Assembly: GCA_030549175.1 (NCBI GenBank)
Contig: JAUKUA010000004.1
Location: 3,844,001-3,908,000 of the forward strand
Direction of reading: 5' to 3'
Origin: Lasiosphaeris hirsuta
Taxonomy: Eukaryota; Ascomycota; Sordariomycetes; Sordariales; Lasiosphaeriaceae
DNA: 64,000 bases
In this document: one piece after another, positions 11,680 to 24,388 of the stretch
Numbering within the stretch: the stretch's first letter is position 1
Layout: each line of letters begins with the position of its first letter
Made by a program: the position numbers and the translations under genes
Notes under the pieces: generated by a model
Database searches by the model: none
What the model saw: the letters and a program-made list of their open reading frames with translations, nothing else
What the model was told of the DNA's origin: nothing

Positions 11680-12067
11680 TTTTGGTGTTTGGGCCGTGTT
11701 CTGAGGTCGATATAGTGGCTTGGCTAGTGAAGCTTTCATCAAGATGCCGCCGTATTACCGGGGTAATTTTTTTTTTTAAGTGGTGCACTCTCGAAAACAG
11801 GAAAGTTCCCACCGTGGGGTAAACTTCCTGTGCGCTGCACAGATGATTGGACAGCTACCACAAATACGGATCTACATCCTGCCGAAGTTCCAGGGGCTCG
11901 ACCCTGGAGTGCCTTATCGATATCTTATCAGGGCTTATCGGGATGCCCCTCACTGCCCCTCCAAGACTTTTACGCAGCTCCAACAGAGCTCTGCCGCGAA
12001 TTTTCAAGGCCGTGTTCCCCGTGACAGCCTCAGCAAAACTGTATTCTACTCAGCGCCCAGGACAGCC
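11680..12067. promoter_or_regulatory. Shared divergent promoter of ENP1 and HGH1
   Basis: 388 bp between two divergent start codons. It contains the palindrome ATTACC-GG-GGTAAT at 11754-11767 directly followed by a T-run (11766-11778), the kind of poly(dT) tract that keeps nucleosomes away. The promoter role is inferred from gene arrangement. Confidence 0.55.
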
Positions 12068-13343
12068 ATGCCTACAGAACTTGAGGAGGTACTACATCCC
12101 ACTATACTCATATATAGAAGCTGTCTTTTAACACACTTGTAGCTTGTGGGGTTTATTGCCCACCCGAACCCCAATGTTCGACAGCTCGCCATAGAGAACC
12201 TCGTACCATACTCGACCGAGCAGCCCTCAATATTCAAGACCGAGAAACTGCTCCCCGTCAAGCACCTCAAATTCTTGGTTCGCGACGACCCGGTAAGATT
12301 CACGATCTCGGCCGGCGAAAGAACCATCAACTGAAGGAGCGGACAGAAAATCGCCGAACATGCGCTGACGATCCTGATCAACCTCTCCGGCGACCGGGAG
12401 GTCCTGGAGGCTGTGGCGACTGACGAAAAATTTCTCGGCATTGTTCTTACCAACGTAGCTGTATGTCAGCCTTGGGGCAACCCATTATGCGCCCGGCCTA
12501 GAACGTGGCCAACGAGCAACAACTAACCAGAAATATTTTACTCGATAGGACCCGGAGGAGTCAAACGCGAATCTCCTCTCTATGTTTCTCGCGAATATGG
12601 CAAAATGGGACGGGCTAAAGGGCATCGCGACACAAAAACAGAGCTCGCCCGCAACCCTTGGCTCAGACGACAACGTGCTCAATCAACTAATGGACCTCTT
12701 CGTCAAGGGTGCTAACGGCTCGTATAACAAGAAGGCCGACTTTGACTACCTCGCGTACCTGTTTGCCGACCTGGCTAAGCATCCTGAGATCCGGCAGTAC
12801 TTTGTACAAAAACAGGAGTACGATGACGTCATTCCTCTCAACAAAATCAAAGTTTTCACCGAGCACAAGTCGGATGTGAGGAGGAAAGGCGTGGCGAGCG
12901 CGATAAAAAATGTGGCTTTCGATGTACCGTCACACCCGACATTCCTGGATGAGGATGGCATCAACATCTTGCCGTACGTTTTGCTACCCATCACGGGCAA
13001 CGAGCAATATGACGAGGACGAGATGTTGGCCATGTTGCCGGATCTTCAACTGCTGCCCCCTGACAAGCAGAGAGACACGGATAATCACATTATCCAGACA
13101 CACGTAGAGACGCTTATGCTATTCACAAGCACAAGAGAAGGCCGTGACTTGATGCGGAGCGTCAACGTGTATCCCATCATCCGCGAAACACATCTACGCG
13201 TGGATGATGAGGATGTCCAGGAGGCTTGCGACCGGTTGGTGCAGGTGCTGATGATGGACGAGGAGCCAGATACCAAGAAAATAGAATGCGGCGTAGAAGG
13301 AGCGGAAGAGGATGATAAGGATGATCAAATAGTGGAAGTCTAA
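12068..13343 (+). CDS. HGH1: Hgh1 homologue, eEF2-folding chaperone
   Basis: Armadillo/HEAT-like cytosolic protein that in yeast helps fold translation elongation factor eEF2 (HGH1/BRP16 family). Four exons: 12068-12088, 12143-12292, 12347-12460 and 12549-13343, giving 359 residues. The first exon encodes only MPTELEE and splices to LVGFIAHPNPNVRQLA, the usual N-terminus of the family. Further family words are KIAEHALTILINLSGD, ANLLSMFLANMAKWDGL, ADLAKHPEIRQYFV and the C-terminal EDVQEACDRLVQVLM. The last 20 residues are acidic. Introns of 54, 54 and 88 bp are canonical. Divergent neighbour of ENP1, so a ribosome-assembly and a translation-factor chaperone gene share one promoter region. Confidence 0.92.
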
Positions 13344-15444
13344 ATAACGATAGATACTGAAAGAAAAAAAGACACAAATCTCATCAAATGATCTGTCGGG
13401 TAGATCGATCGACTATTGCCCACGGATATGAAAATGCGAATCACTTGGTTTTGTAACACTTCAGCCCTGGTGTGTTTGTTGACCCGTGACTGAGGAGACA
13501 ACTTTGCCAAACAAAGCGGTAAATGGCATCATGACGTATGCCGGGCATGTCATATTCGGCAGAATCAACATCCTGTAGGCAACGTGGCCGAGCGGTCAAA
13601 GGCGATTGACCTGAATAATATTCACTTGAAACCAATTCTCTTCGGAGGCGCATGTTCAAATCATGCCGTTGTCGAAAATATACCTCAATCGTAAGGTTGA
13701 GTTCTCCTTTTTGCAGTCGGGAGTGTGACTCCGCTCGGTATCCACAATGCCTACGGGCAATCGGCTTCGGTAAAGAACCTAAGTTAGGATTTGGAACCCC
13801 TCCTTGAGAGAAATACTTGTGACCGGTGAAACCCTTTTCGGGCTTTCAGTCCTTTTGTAGGTCAAAACTGCAGAAGCCAGTTGCAGAAGCTCGTGGCTGC
13901 GTTCAAGAACGCGGTTGGCTAGAGTTTGGACAATGCCGTGTACCCATGGAAAGCAGGAAGGCAGGTACGCCGTAAGTGCCTGACGGAAATAAACCTGGAA
14001 GCCCTGCCGATGGAGCCGAGAAAGTGGGCAGCAGCCAATCATAGAGTGAATATTAATCACATTGGCATTGCCTTGCACAACGCCTGCGCAGTTGAGAAAT
14101 GAGAGGGAGACATCCAAGATGGACCACAAACCGACAGCGGAATTGCGAAGTGCTCGCTACTCCGGAATCACTTGGCGACGTGACGTTGATGGACGTCAAC
14201 ATCGCCAAGGAGTGCCAAGAGATAGCCAAGAATATGGATGCCGTCGCTGGGTTTTGGCGTTGGAATGGATTTCCCAAAACCGCAACCCCTCACACGACAC
14301 CGGTAGAATATTCTTTTTATTACAATTGTTTGCCGCGACAGCGAGCCAAGAAGCCAACTTTCAGCAAGTGCTGAAGATGCTCGCGTGCTGTATATCCACA
14401 ATGGGAGCTGGGCGAACTTGGCGATGCCCCAAAGCCCAATCGATCCCACACGTTGTGATGGGCGAGGCTTGGAAGGCTCCAAAGGGGGGGAGACTCAATG
14501 AGAAGGCGGAAGAAAACGACCAAATTGGAACGGGGCGAACCACAACCCAGGAACAAAAACGTGTGCCGTCCGGTGGCATGCGATTCGTGGGGAAGCTCCC
14601 TGACAGACGCGGCTCAACAACCTCCCATGGTGGCAAGGGTTCCTGGCCCGAGGTCTGCACACTGCTACACGAGATGCGACGAACACCGCGGAGCGCCCGC
14701 AACGGATAGGTGGTTTAGGTCCTGGATACGGGATACATGCCTGATACCTCAGCTGTTCACAAACAAGGCGCCTGTCCGTATGTCCTCCTCGCCGGCGAAC
14801 GCGGTCTCTTTCCGAGTACAGAGCGCGTATCCGCCAGCCAGAACGCAACAGGGCTATCGGTATAAGACCCCAAAAACTTCACCGAGGCCATGGGTCACTC
14901 ATCTGTTTATGGCTCTCGATACAAGGTTGAAGGCTGGGGGTAGCGGGCCTTCCAAGGCGTGGGTCGCATCCAGGCCCAAGTTCCCCTCGAGGCTCCGCAG
15001 ATGCCGCCCATAACCTGTGGATCTGAGCCCGTCTGGACACCAACACCTTGTGAGTTACGGGCGACCACAATGCAATTGAAGTCACCCGAGTACAAGGACC
15101 CCCGCGGTCCACTGGCTATGCGTCCTGCATGCTCCTCCTGTTGCTCCATCTCGAGAACTGGGCTGTTGGAGCTGAGCTTGCGATTCAGACCCTTCCGGGG
15201 ACATGGTGGAGGGCAGCTCGGCGTCAGGTCGGGGTTGCTCATGACTGCCAGCCCCCAAGCCATCAGTCAATGGGATACATAATCCCCCAGGACTGCTCGC
15301 TATGTGACTCTTTGCATCTCTCAAGGCCACAAGCTACCACAACTCTCTCTCCTCCTCCTCCTCTTACACACTCCAGCCCCTGGCATATATTTCCCAGCTT
15401 GGCCCGAAACCACTCCGCTGCTCACCCGTTGAGCAACAGCAACC
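13344..15444. other. Intergenic: 3' of HGH1 to PHO84-type gene, holding a tRNA-Ser relic
   Basis: Apart from the tRNA-like copy at 13578-13674 no gene is supported. Open frames at 13779-14129 and 14062-14709 overlap each other on opposite strands and match nothing I know. A CACGTT site (14449-14454), a weak Pho4/NUC-1-type E-box variant, lies about 1 kb before the phosphate transporter, and a CT-rich tract (about 15341-15365) precedes its start. Confidence 0.5.
13578..13674 (+). pseudogene. tRNA-Ser-like copy with altered anticodon arm
   Basis: 97 nt, nearly identical to the tRNA-Ser(CGA) at 18127-18224. The acceptor stem (GGCAACG/CGTTGTC), long variable arm and T arm are unchanged. Differences sit at one D-loop base, in the anticodon loop (CTCGAA becomes CCTGAA), one missing base in the intron, and the 3' anticodon stem (TCAAT becomes CCAAT). 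The near-universal U33 is replaced by C and one stem pair is lost (A31-C39), so it is probably a decayed copy; if charged, the triplet at 34-36 would read UGA (also serine). Confidence 0.65.
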
Positions 15445-17340
15445 ATGGCTGCCGCTCAGAAGACCGCAGGCGGAAACAGTGCCTACCACAACACCCACAA
15501 TGACTTCCTACATATCGCAGACCCCAATGAGCGGAGGCGACTTGCCCTCGCTGAGATCGACAAGGCCCCTTTTGGCTGGTACCATGTCCGCGCCATCACG
15601 GTTGCCGGCATTGGTTTCTTTACCGACTCTTACGACATCTTTACCGCCTCCCTGCTGACCATTATGTTGGGCATCGTCTATTACCCCGGCGTCGGTAGTA
15701 TGCCGACAACTTCGGATACGGCTATTAAGCTGGCCACATCAGCCGGTACCGTCATTGGACAGCTCGGGTTCGGTACCCTCGCCGATATTGTTGGCCGGAA
15801 GCGCATGTACGGTCTGGAGTTGATCATCATCATCTTTGCCACCTTTGGCCAAGCCATGTCGTCTTCATCTCCCTCAATAAATGTCATCGGGCTTATTATC
15901 TTCTGGCGTGTACTTATGGTAACTAAGCCATCTTGTTTATATTCCACCTTAATTCGCAGCAACTCTAACACAGTGGGACAATAGGGCATAGGCATTGGAG
16001 GCGATTACCCATTGAGCAGTATCATCACTTCCGAGTTTGCGACAACCAGATGGAGAGGTGCCATGATGGGTGCTGTTTTTGCTATGCAGGGCTTTGGCCA
16101 GCTTGCGGCTGCCTTCGTCATGCTCTTCGTCACTCTCGGATTCAAAGACTCCCTCATCACCTCGACCAGCCCATCCAATTGTGTCGGAGGATGTGCCGAA
16201 GCCGTCGATAAGATGTGGCGAATACTGATCGGATTCGGCGCTGTTCCAGGTTGCATTGCTCTTTACTACCGCCTTACCATCCCCGAGACGCCGCGTTACA
16301 CCTTTGATGTTGAGATGGACGTTGAAAAGGCTGGGGATGATGTCAAGGCTTACATGGAGGGCAAGGCTGAAGGTACCCCCGACGAGATCAGCCGCATTAC
16401 AACCAAGAAACAGGCCATCGAGCAGTTGAAGGTGCCGAAGGCTAGCTGGCGTGACTTTTTCCATCATTACGCCATCCCAAAAAATGCCAAGCTCCTTGCT
16501 GGGTACGTTTCCACACCCCCCCCCTTCCAACCACCACAGCCCCCGAATCCAAAATATCACACAACACAACAACTAACCAAAACAAACAGAACTATGCTTT
16601 CATGGTGCTTCCTTGACATAGCCTTCTACGGCCTCTCCTTGAATAACGCCACCATCCTCAACGCTATCGGCTACTCTACCGCAAACGCCCACAATACTTA
16701 CCAGATCCTTTTTAATACCGCCGTCGGTAATCTGATTATCGTCCTTGCCGGTGCCGTCCCAGGCTACTGGATGACCGTCTTCACTGTCGACACGGTCGGC
16801 CGCAAGCCGATCCAGTTCATGGGCTTCACCATCCTGACCATCCTCTTCGCCGTCATGGGGTTCGCCTACTTCAAGCTGTCGCCCAACGCGCTGCTGGCCA
16901 TCTACGTGCTCGCCCAGTTCTTCTTCAACTTCGGCCCCAACTCGACCACCTTCATCGTCCCCGGCGAGTGCTTCCCGACGCGGTACCGGTCCACCTCGCA
17001 CGGCCTCTCGGCCGCCGCCGGCAAAATCGGCTCCATCATCGGCCAGGGCGCCATCGCGCCCCTGCGCACGCGGGGCGCCGTCCCCGACGGGAATCCCAAC
17101 CCTTGGATCAACCACGTGATTGAGATCTACGCACTCTTCATGTTGCTCGGCATTGGCTCGACCGCGCTGATTGTCGAGACCAAGAGGAAGACGCTCGAGG
17201 AGCTGTCGGGTGACGATGACTACACCACGCAGCCGCACGTGGGTGAGGCCGTGACCGGAGGGAGCGGGAACGAGTCCGCCAGTGGGCAGGATGGGGTTGT
17301 CGGCGAGAATAAAAAGGTTGCTGGAGATCAGGTTGTTTAA
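15445..17340 (+). CDS. PHO84: High-affinity inorganic phosphate:H+ symporter (MFS), PHO84 type
   Basis: Plasma-membrane transporter importing phosphate with protons. Three exons, 15445-15918, 15985-16502 and 16590-17340, give 580 residues, normal for Pho84 relatives. Family signatures are the N-terminal FGWYHVRAITVAGIGFFTDSYDIF, the DIVGRKRMYG loop, the block GIGIGGDYPLSSIITSEFA created by the first splice, RWRGAMMGAVFAMQGFGQ, and PGECFPTRYRSTSHGLSAA with GKIGSIIGQ. About twelve hydrophobic segments are split by a central cytosolic loop (residues near 290-350). Introns are 66 and 87 bp. The C-terminal tail is hydrophilic (GSGNESASGQ). The upstream CACGTT may relate to phosphate-starvation control, but no canonical CACGTG is nearby. 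Confidence 0.95.
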
Positions 17341-18704
17341 TGAGAAAGCATGCGGGCGCGCTGCTGGGGTATATTGGAGTTGGGAAGGTTAGCGGGATAT
17401 CTCTAGGATTTAACGAATACCTAACTTGGTGCCTTTGTGGGCACAGTTTAAGATGGAATTTATGCCTCTATTTAAAATATGACCCCCTCAGGCTTTTAAG
17501 TTGACCGTCGTCGATTTGCGTGTCTTTACACAAGCCCCTTCCATACATTTGGGTTCTCACTTGGCTTGTACGCCCTACACCCAAATAGGAAAGAAATCTG
17601 CTGTTTGCTGTGATGCAAAAGCCCGCTACGGCATTTTTGCAGCCAGGGGGCACGTATTTTTGTTTTGGTCATTTTTGTCTTGTCAAACCTACACTTCTGC
17701 CACGGTGAACCTGCACACCCCTCTGCTTCTGGTCCCAAAATAATATTTGAAGCCGAATAGTAGCTTTTTTGCATCGGAAAGACACAACTAGCACCTGGAA
17801 CGGCCTTTCTGGCAACCCAAAAGCTATCGTATTTGACAGGTCTGCTCTAAAGTATATAGAACACTGGATAAAAACAAACGAGGGCTTTGGAGTCGCATAT
17901 TCGCAAACAAAAACGGACTGGCGGCATAGCAATAATGGCGGAAAGGGGCAATTGAAGCGCTAGAGGGAGGAGTTGTGCAATGAATACATGTCACTTGAAA
18001 ATCACAACCCTTCTCGTCCCTTTATCAATTATCAAAACGGTAACCAGGGACACCTTACAAAAATGCAATAGCACCGAGTTTGCCCTGGTAGAGGGCAAAG
18101 GGTATCGGCAAAAAAGATGCTTGTATCGACAACGGCATGATTTGAACATGCGCCTCCGAAGAGAATTGATTTCAAGTGAATACTTATTCGAGTCAATCGC
18201 CTTAGACCGCTCGGCCACGTTGCCTGATGATGAAAGTTGATTTCCTAAGCCACTAGAGGACCAGCCGGCACGCATTTGCCAGCGGTTTGGTGATCCGCCA
18301 TCAAACAACCGCTTCAACGACATCCTTCTATACGACCCCGAATGCCTTTTTACGCTCAGTTCTCATGGTGTTAGCACGGCTCGAAACGGCTTTGCTTATT
18401 GGACGCGAGGAGCCATGTGCTGTATACCTACCTACCTACATATAAACAAGACATGCCATAAGTAATGTCTAAACCGGCCGAAAAGTTCGGCACATACATT
18501 TTAGCAAGTTGGCCATTTTTAGATAAAGGTCTCTTCTCGTACGTCTACGAAACATCAAACTCCAGTCTGAAAACAAAACCTCCCTGGGTATCCCCTCGCC
18601 GCCCATGCATGTTATGTATGCTGAGCACGTATGAATGCTGAAACTGAACCATGCCAACCACAACCATCCCTTTCCTCCCCCCTCACCAATTGTCAGACTC
18701 CCAT
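17341..18704. other. Intergenic between PHO84-type gene and CSC1-type gene, holding tRNA-Ser
   Basis: Convergent 3' ends. It contains the tRNA-Ser at 18127-18224 and a short CTAC microsatellite at about 18426-18439. A plus-strand open frame at 17769-17963 has no recognised similarity. Confidence 0.55.
18127..18224 (-). tRNA. tRNA-Ser(CGA), intron-containing
   Basis: 98 nt. Acceptor stem GGCAACG/CGTTGTC with discriminator G; anticodon stem ATTGA/TCAAT; loop C-U-C-G-A-A | A with a 16-nt intron after position 37; long class II variable arm (CTCTTCGGAG); T arm GCATG-TTCAAAT-CATGC. CCA is not encoded, as expected for eukaryotes. Confidence 0.88.
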
Positions 18705-21700
18705 TTACAAATTGATGATATCCACCTCCGAGAAATCTGGTGGGTTCCGCCCATACACAACGCGCACCTTGCTGTCCAAGGCTGTGCCCTCGTTGCTGAT
18801 CCAGATGTGCTCGCTGAAGTCTTTGGTCTTGAGGATCTCGTCGTCACTCACACCAAGGTCGTCGCGTGGGATCCATACTGTTGGTCGGCGAGCACGCATC
18901 GCATAGTGCTGGAACGCCTTACGTACCAACGCGTCACGTTCCTCAGGCGTCAAGTCCTCGATTTCGTCATGATATCCACCGTACAGCGCGTCTCCAATCG
19001 CGCGCTGTGCCTCCAGATCTTTTTGCCGTCGCTGTTTGCGGTACAAGGTCGCAGTCCGCAGATTGTCTTCAGCCTTACCAAAGGTTGCAGCTCGAACTTT
19101 CTTGCCCCCGCGCGCCGCCCAGTTACCTGCATGTACGATGCCCCTGACCGGGTTCAGCCGACCAAGTCGCGATCCGGTTTCTCCATTGCCGCGGCGCATC
19201 CGGTGCAGCTCTATGTCGCCCTTAGCAGTTCCGTCTTGGGTACTGTTAAGCGCCGTCAACTCGTCGTCGTCTGGGATGATCCCGAGCCGTCGGTCTTGAG
19301 CACGCTGGAATGCCTCGTCACGGAGGACTGCCTCGTCCTCGAAGGTGATGGGAAGGTAGCGAAGAAGAGGCCCGAAAGCTGAGTTGAGCAGAAACTGGTA
19401 CAATGCCGTCAAAATGAAGGCGACAATCATGATTATAGCTTGCGGGAAGCAGACGTTGGCCCCTTCCCCGTCCTCGGCGAGGAAAAAGAGGCCAATGAGA
19501 CACAGCTCCATGACGTAAAGCCCAGTAAATGTCTGGTTGATAGCGCGTGGGTATAGCACACCGCCGGTGTCTGACCGGAACCGCGTGACGTACAGCATAT
19601 TGTAACGGTTCGCGACCCAGAGCAAGCTGAATGTGATGATAGCGAAGATAGAGATTAAGGGGGCGACAATGGAATAAATCAGCGCAATGCATGCGAAGTT
19701 GGTGTACACTGGGAAGAAAGAACCCCAGGTCACGTTAGGGAGCTGGGTATTGCGTTGCCATTTTGCTCGCGCCGTGTTGTCCATTATTCTGGCGAGAATG
19801 TACCAGACGAACAAAGTCCCAATTTGGAGCAATGTTCCCGAGCTCGTTGACAGGGCTTGTAGTATCATGTAGGTAAAGAAATAATTGGCGGCCTTGGGCA
19901 GGTTTACGGCCAAGAGGTTGGGAGTGCTGGTGATGTCGTTAGACAGATTCGCAATCGTCTGAATCGTGCCGGTGGCGATGGAGACGACCAGAAAGACCTG
20001 TACGAATAGGAATATGAAGTAGTAGACCTGAACGACTTCTGATTTCTGGGAGCCTGTTTTAGATCCCTGGAAACCTGCTAGGAAGTCAAGGATAAGAGGG
20101 ACAAGTGCCAGCAAGATGGCCAGAACGATAGCCGGTAAAACACCAGCGACAGCCTTGACTGCGCTGTGGACTGTAGCGTTCGTCTCGAGGAAGCTGAGCC
20201 ATTCATACTTTTTGATCAGGTCACCAATCTGCGCCAGCGAAGCTGTCCAAGCAACCGGAAAAGCCCAGAGAATGATCATGCCGACAACAAAGGCAAAAAC
20301 AATTGCACACCGCGCCCACTCGTCCCACCACTTGATAGCCATGTTGTCCCAGATGACATCGTTGGGCGAAATCTCGACCATTCGGGGTGCCATGTGCTTG
20401 GGTACATGGTGCGTGACAGATTGGCAGGCCATATGGGCCGAGACTTGATTATTGAACTGGATGAAAGCCGAGTTCATGATGGGGTAACGCTCTGGCTGCT
20501 GCTGGTCTTCTTCAATTTCAAGATTGAGCCTAGCCAGTTCGGCACGGCACCAGTAAATAGTGTCAACCTTTTTGTTGATTCCTGGGATGGCGGGAAGGAA
20601 AGAAGGCGTCCAGCCGAAAATGGGCAGGCGGTGATGGGGGCGGTCCTCGGGCTTCAACCAGTTTTCCCATTCAGCATGTTCCTCCTTTTGTTGGTCATAG
20701 TCGAGGCTGTAAGCTGGTGGGTACTCTATTTTCTCGTCCTCATCACCGACAAAAGGGAGCACAGACTTGATCTTCTGCAGGAATGGCTTTTTCTCCTTAT
20801 TGTTCCAGGGATAATCGTCGTCCTCGGTACCCTGGGGAATAGGGGAGGCGTAGCTTCCAGTGGGAGGCTTCCAAAACTGGTACCACCTCGTCTTTTCGGT
20901 AACCAGCATCTCGTCCAAGTTACTAGCTTTGCGCGTGGTATTGCCATAGCTTCTCGGGTCTTGTGTGTTCTCTTTCTTGTATTCCGAATACTGTGAAGCG
21001 GCTGATGGGGTGTGTGCGTGGTGGCTTTGTGGGCTGTGTAACGGTGTTTCGGATGCGAACGAAGTCTTTGGCTTTTCAGAATCATCAAGCATCTGGACTC
21101 TGCGGGGGCGGTCTGAGCTTTGCACAGGAGGTGCAGGAGAGGACTGATTGTTATGATTGATAAAATCAAAACCACCAGTTCTTTCCAACTCCTCGTCAAC
21201 CCCTTTGGTGAGATTCTTGGCACCACCCCCGACAGCAGCCACTCCCTTCTTAAAACCAATTCCCAGCCCTTGTCCTATTTTGAGGATACCCCCTCCTACC
21301 TTGGCACTGACGCCAGGGCCAGGGCCGCCAACCTCTTCAGTTTCCCCCTGTTGAACGTCAGTTAGATCGGTCTCGTCAAACCTATCTTCGACCTCGTCAA
21401 CAGCCGCCCCGACGTCGTGGGGAACTTCTTCATGATGGCCCACGCTCAAGCCTCCAGGGCCTTCCGCGCGTCTCAGAGCTTCTTCATCCTCGTGCTTCTC
21501 ACGTTCTGCCTTCTCAGTCTTGCTCTCTGCCTTCTTTCTTTCAGCGGCTCGCCTCGCCTTATCATCGACAGCCTTTTGTTTGAGTTGCCTCCTCTTCGCC
21601 TCGCGGATGAGATCACTTTCGGCAGACTCCAGTTGCTGGTGAATGGCGTCACGTTTGTGGATCTTGTCGAGTAGTTTGGTGAAGTCCCGCGTCAGCCAGA

Positions 21701-22536
21701 CATTTCTAATGCCTCCGGGAAAAACGTCAAACAGTCCCCTCAAAGCTTCCTCGCTGAGCCACTTTTCAGGTATCGAGCTGACAAGTACGGTGTTGGCCGA
21801 TGCGCGCAATCGGTGCTCGGCACTCGTCAAGTAATCTTGGCGAACCTTGACGTAGACACGCAGCTCGGCGAAAAAGACACCGCAGACCCAGACAATGACG
21901 AGAAGGGCGAGAATGAGATGGGCCCAGCGGCGGTTTTGATACTTTGGGGCAATATTCCCCCACGCTAAGGTGTCTAACCCCGAAGGAACCTTGGACTCGA
22001 CCTCGTCGGTTGTGGTGTTGACGAAGGAGCGCCCCAAACCGCCAACGTAGTTGAGAGGAACTAATATGGGGATGACGACGAAGGCGATGGGGACGAATAT
22101 GACCAGTAGGGTTTGTAGATACCGCAAGAAGAAGTACGCATCGAGCCCGCATTTCTTAATTATCTCCCGGTCTTCGAACTTCATAAGAGCGAAAACCAGG
22201 TTCCAGGGGCTCGCGGGGGGCGGATCTGTCCGTTCACGTTCGGGCACTAGGTAGGTTTTGGGTTTGCTGTAAACAAGTATGTTAGCACCACATCGATCGA
22301 CATGTATCTAGGTCAGGAACGAACAATATTCTCGCGAGCTTGTTCCGCAGAAGCAGGAAGAAGCCCATCTGGACGCCAAAGACAATCAACGAAGCCGCCA
22401 AGGCGGTGACGAAGGCCACCAGACTAATACCCGTGGATCCTTGGCCGGATCCAGCGCCATCTACGACCGTACTCGAGGCAGCTGCTGCGCTGCTACTCGA
22501 CGTCGCCGGCGACGTCGATGCTGTGGTTGTACTCAT
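18705..22536 (-). CDS. CSC1/OSCA-type calcium-permeable stress-gated cation channel (RSN1/DUF221 family)
   Basis: Polytopic membrane protein of the TMEM63/CSC1/OSCA family, which opens on osmotic or mechanical stress. Exon 1 is 22536-22325 and exon 2 is 22266-18705, joined by a 58-bp intron (GTTCGT donor) that produces LARIFKPKTYLVPERERT; 1257 residues in total. Exon 1 encodes a Ser/Ala-rich tail and the first membrane helix (residues about 36-62). The RSN1_TM part continues with helices near FFLRYLQTLLVIFVPIAFVVI. A long charged cytosolic region follows (residues about 240-560: a Lys/Glu coiled-coil-like stretch, then acidic and Gly-rich insert). The 7-TM core contains WDNMAIKWWDEWARC and the YRFRSD-like VTRFRSDTGG block. 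Fungal genomes carry several paralogues, so no single gene symbol is given. Confidence 0.92.
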
Positions 22537-24388
22537 CGTGTATGTGTAGGTGATAATCTAACGCGGCGTGCGCGAATAAATCGGCATATGATGAGGGGAA
22601 CGCGAAGCTCCGGGGAGCAATCGCTCGAGAAGAAATGAAATTATTAGGTTGGACAAGTCCTCCAGCGAACAATGGGGGGGGGGAGGCGGGGGATCGTCTT
22701 GGGTTTCGATCGACGTCAGTGTGCCTGGTCCAGGGCAAGAAAGACGGTCAATGAGCTAGTGACTTGGCCAAGGTAGGGACGTAGAGACAACAAAGATAAT
22801 GCAGGTGTACCTTTAGGAACAATGGAAGAGAAAAGCGCGCATTGCCTCGAAGCCAACTGTACTTCAAGCAAGCCTTATCAAAAACTTGGAAAATTGGCCA
22901 TTCTCTTTCCAACGGTCTGGGCGGGAAGCTGATGGGAACCTCTTTTTACCTGGTTCAGTGGCTACGCAACCTGGACGAGAGTTTCGTCTGAAACGGGGGA
23001 AGCGAGCATGTGCACCCTCCATTGGTTGCGTCATGGCGTCCCATTGACGTCTGCGGCTCCGATTCCCGGGGTAGCACCGCCGGTGAGCCAATGGCAGTCT
23101 GCCACTCCGCCCTGAGGGAGATCGCATCGGTCCAGGCCGGGCCTGGAATCTGGCCACAGGCGCCTGCTGCAACGCACGCTTTCTTCTCGCAAAGTCCCAG
23201 GTCACTTCTCTGCCAAACAATCCATTGATGCCCAGCTCAGGAAATGAGAGCGCGGTAAACGCGCGCTTGTTCCTATTATAGATCAATCTTTACCGATTTG
23301 GTTATTTTACCGCAAGCTGCCTTTGTCGATTCATAATTGAATATATTGCGTTTGTCTGTTTGTTCTTTTGTTCCCGTCGGCAGCAAACCACTGGCTCAGT
23401 CTGCCGTGTCAAAACATGTTTCGCGGTTCGATGCCCGCCTCCCGTCCGTTGTTTCTTTCAGCCATGTTTCGGCGACAACGGACACTTGGAGAATGTGACA
23501 CCCGAGTTTACCTTCAATGTCGAGTTGGCATTCTCCCCAGTCGGTCTTGTCATTGACTGCAGCCATGTGACCGCAATTGATGACAATGTACAGCCCTTCA
23601 ATTCTCGTCACCGGTGATTTAATATTTGCAGTCAAGTGAGCTGAGGCTAGTGCAAAGACTGGGCCAACATTTCTCCTGATGCCGGAGTTGAGCTGCCGGA
23701 TCTATTTCAAGTCCCGAAAGAAGAAGACTAGGAAACGCCGGATCGCTTGTCAAAGTTGACCCGACTTCCGACTGCTAGCCATCGCTCCGTATTTCGTTGT
23801 TAAATCTAGGCTACGCAACTCACCTCAATTAAGGTTGGATTGGGATTCAAGTGTAGGTAGGTCGGCCAAGCGGACGATATGTAGGTACATACGAAGTGCA
23901 CGATGAAGGACAGCGTCATGGCTTCAAACACAACTGCGATTCTCAAGCCCGGGCAGCTCGCCCGGCAAATATATTTTCCCAGCGTCGATGCGAATCCCGC
24001 GGTGACCTGACGGCTCACGGCCAGGGATTGCTCTGACTTCTCCCGGCAGTTCCCCGCACCACCGTCTTCACCCCACCTTGACCTGGATCCCATCATGCCC
24101 TCTTGGAGATCTTTTGAAGCCGGGGGAGCGGGTCAACTATCCCCACCGCGAGTATCCGGCGCGGCATCCATGCAAAATCGCGATGGCCTGCGTGAGAACA
24201 GCTGCCGAGGCCTAGACCATTGTGTCCTATAAATACATATCCATGGAACGATCGCGGAGTGCTTGGTTCCACTTACACCACCTCCTCCAGTGCTTACATG
24301 ACCATTTTGAGACCCGAGACTTCAATCGAAAGGCCCGTCATAGCAGAACAAACAGACCCCCTAAATCAAACCACAGTTCGCTGTGATA
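22537..24388. other. Intergenic: divergent upstream region of CSC1-type gene and FAD monooxygenase
   Basis: 1.85 kb with no supported gene. It contains a 10-G run at 22674-22683 and AT-rich sequence near 23270-23345. Confidence 0.55.

Noticed and set aside
14062..14709. 215-codon open frame upstream of the phosphate transporter
   Set aside because: No recognisable domain; overlapped by several open frames on the other strand; coding bias not convincing.
16600..17238. Minus-strand 212-codon open frame
   Set aside because: Antisense to the last exon of the phosphate transporter; Gly/Asp/Arg-rich shadow.
17769..17963. 65-codon open frame between PHO84-type gene and tRNA-Ser, considered as a transposon remnant
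   Set aside because: No reverse transcriptase or transposase motif is visible; too short to support.
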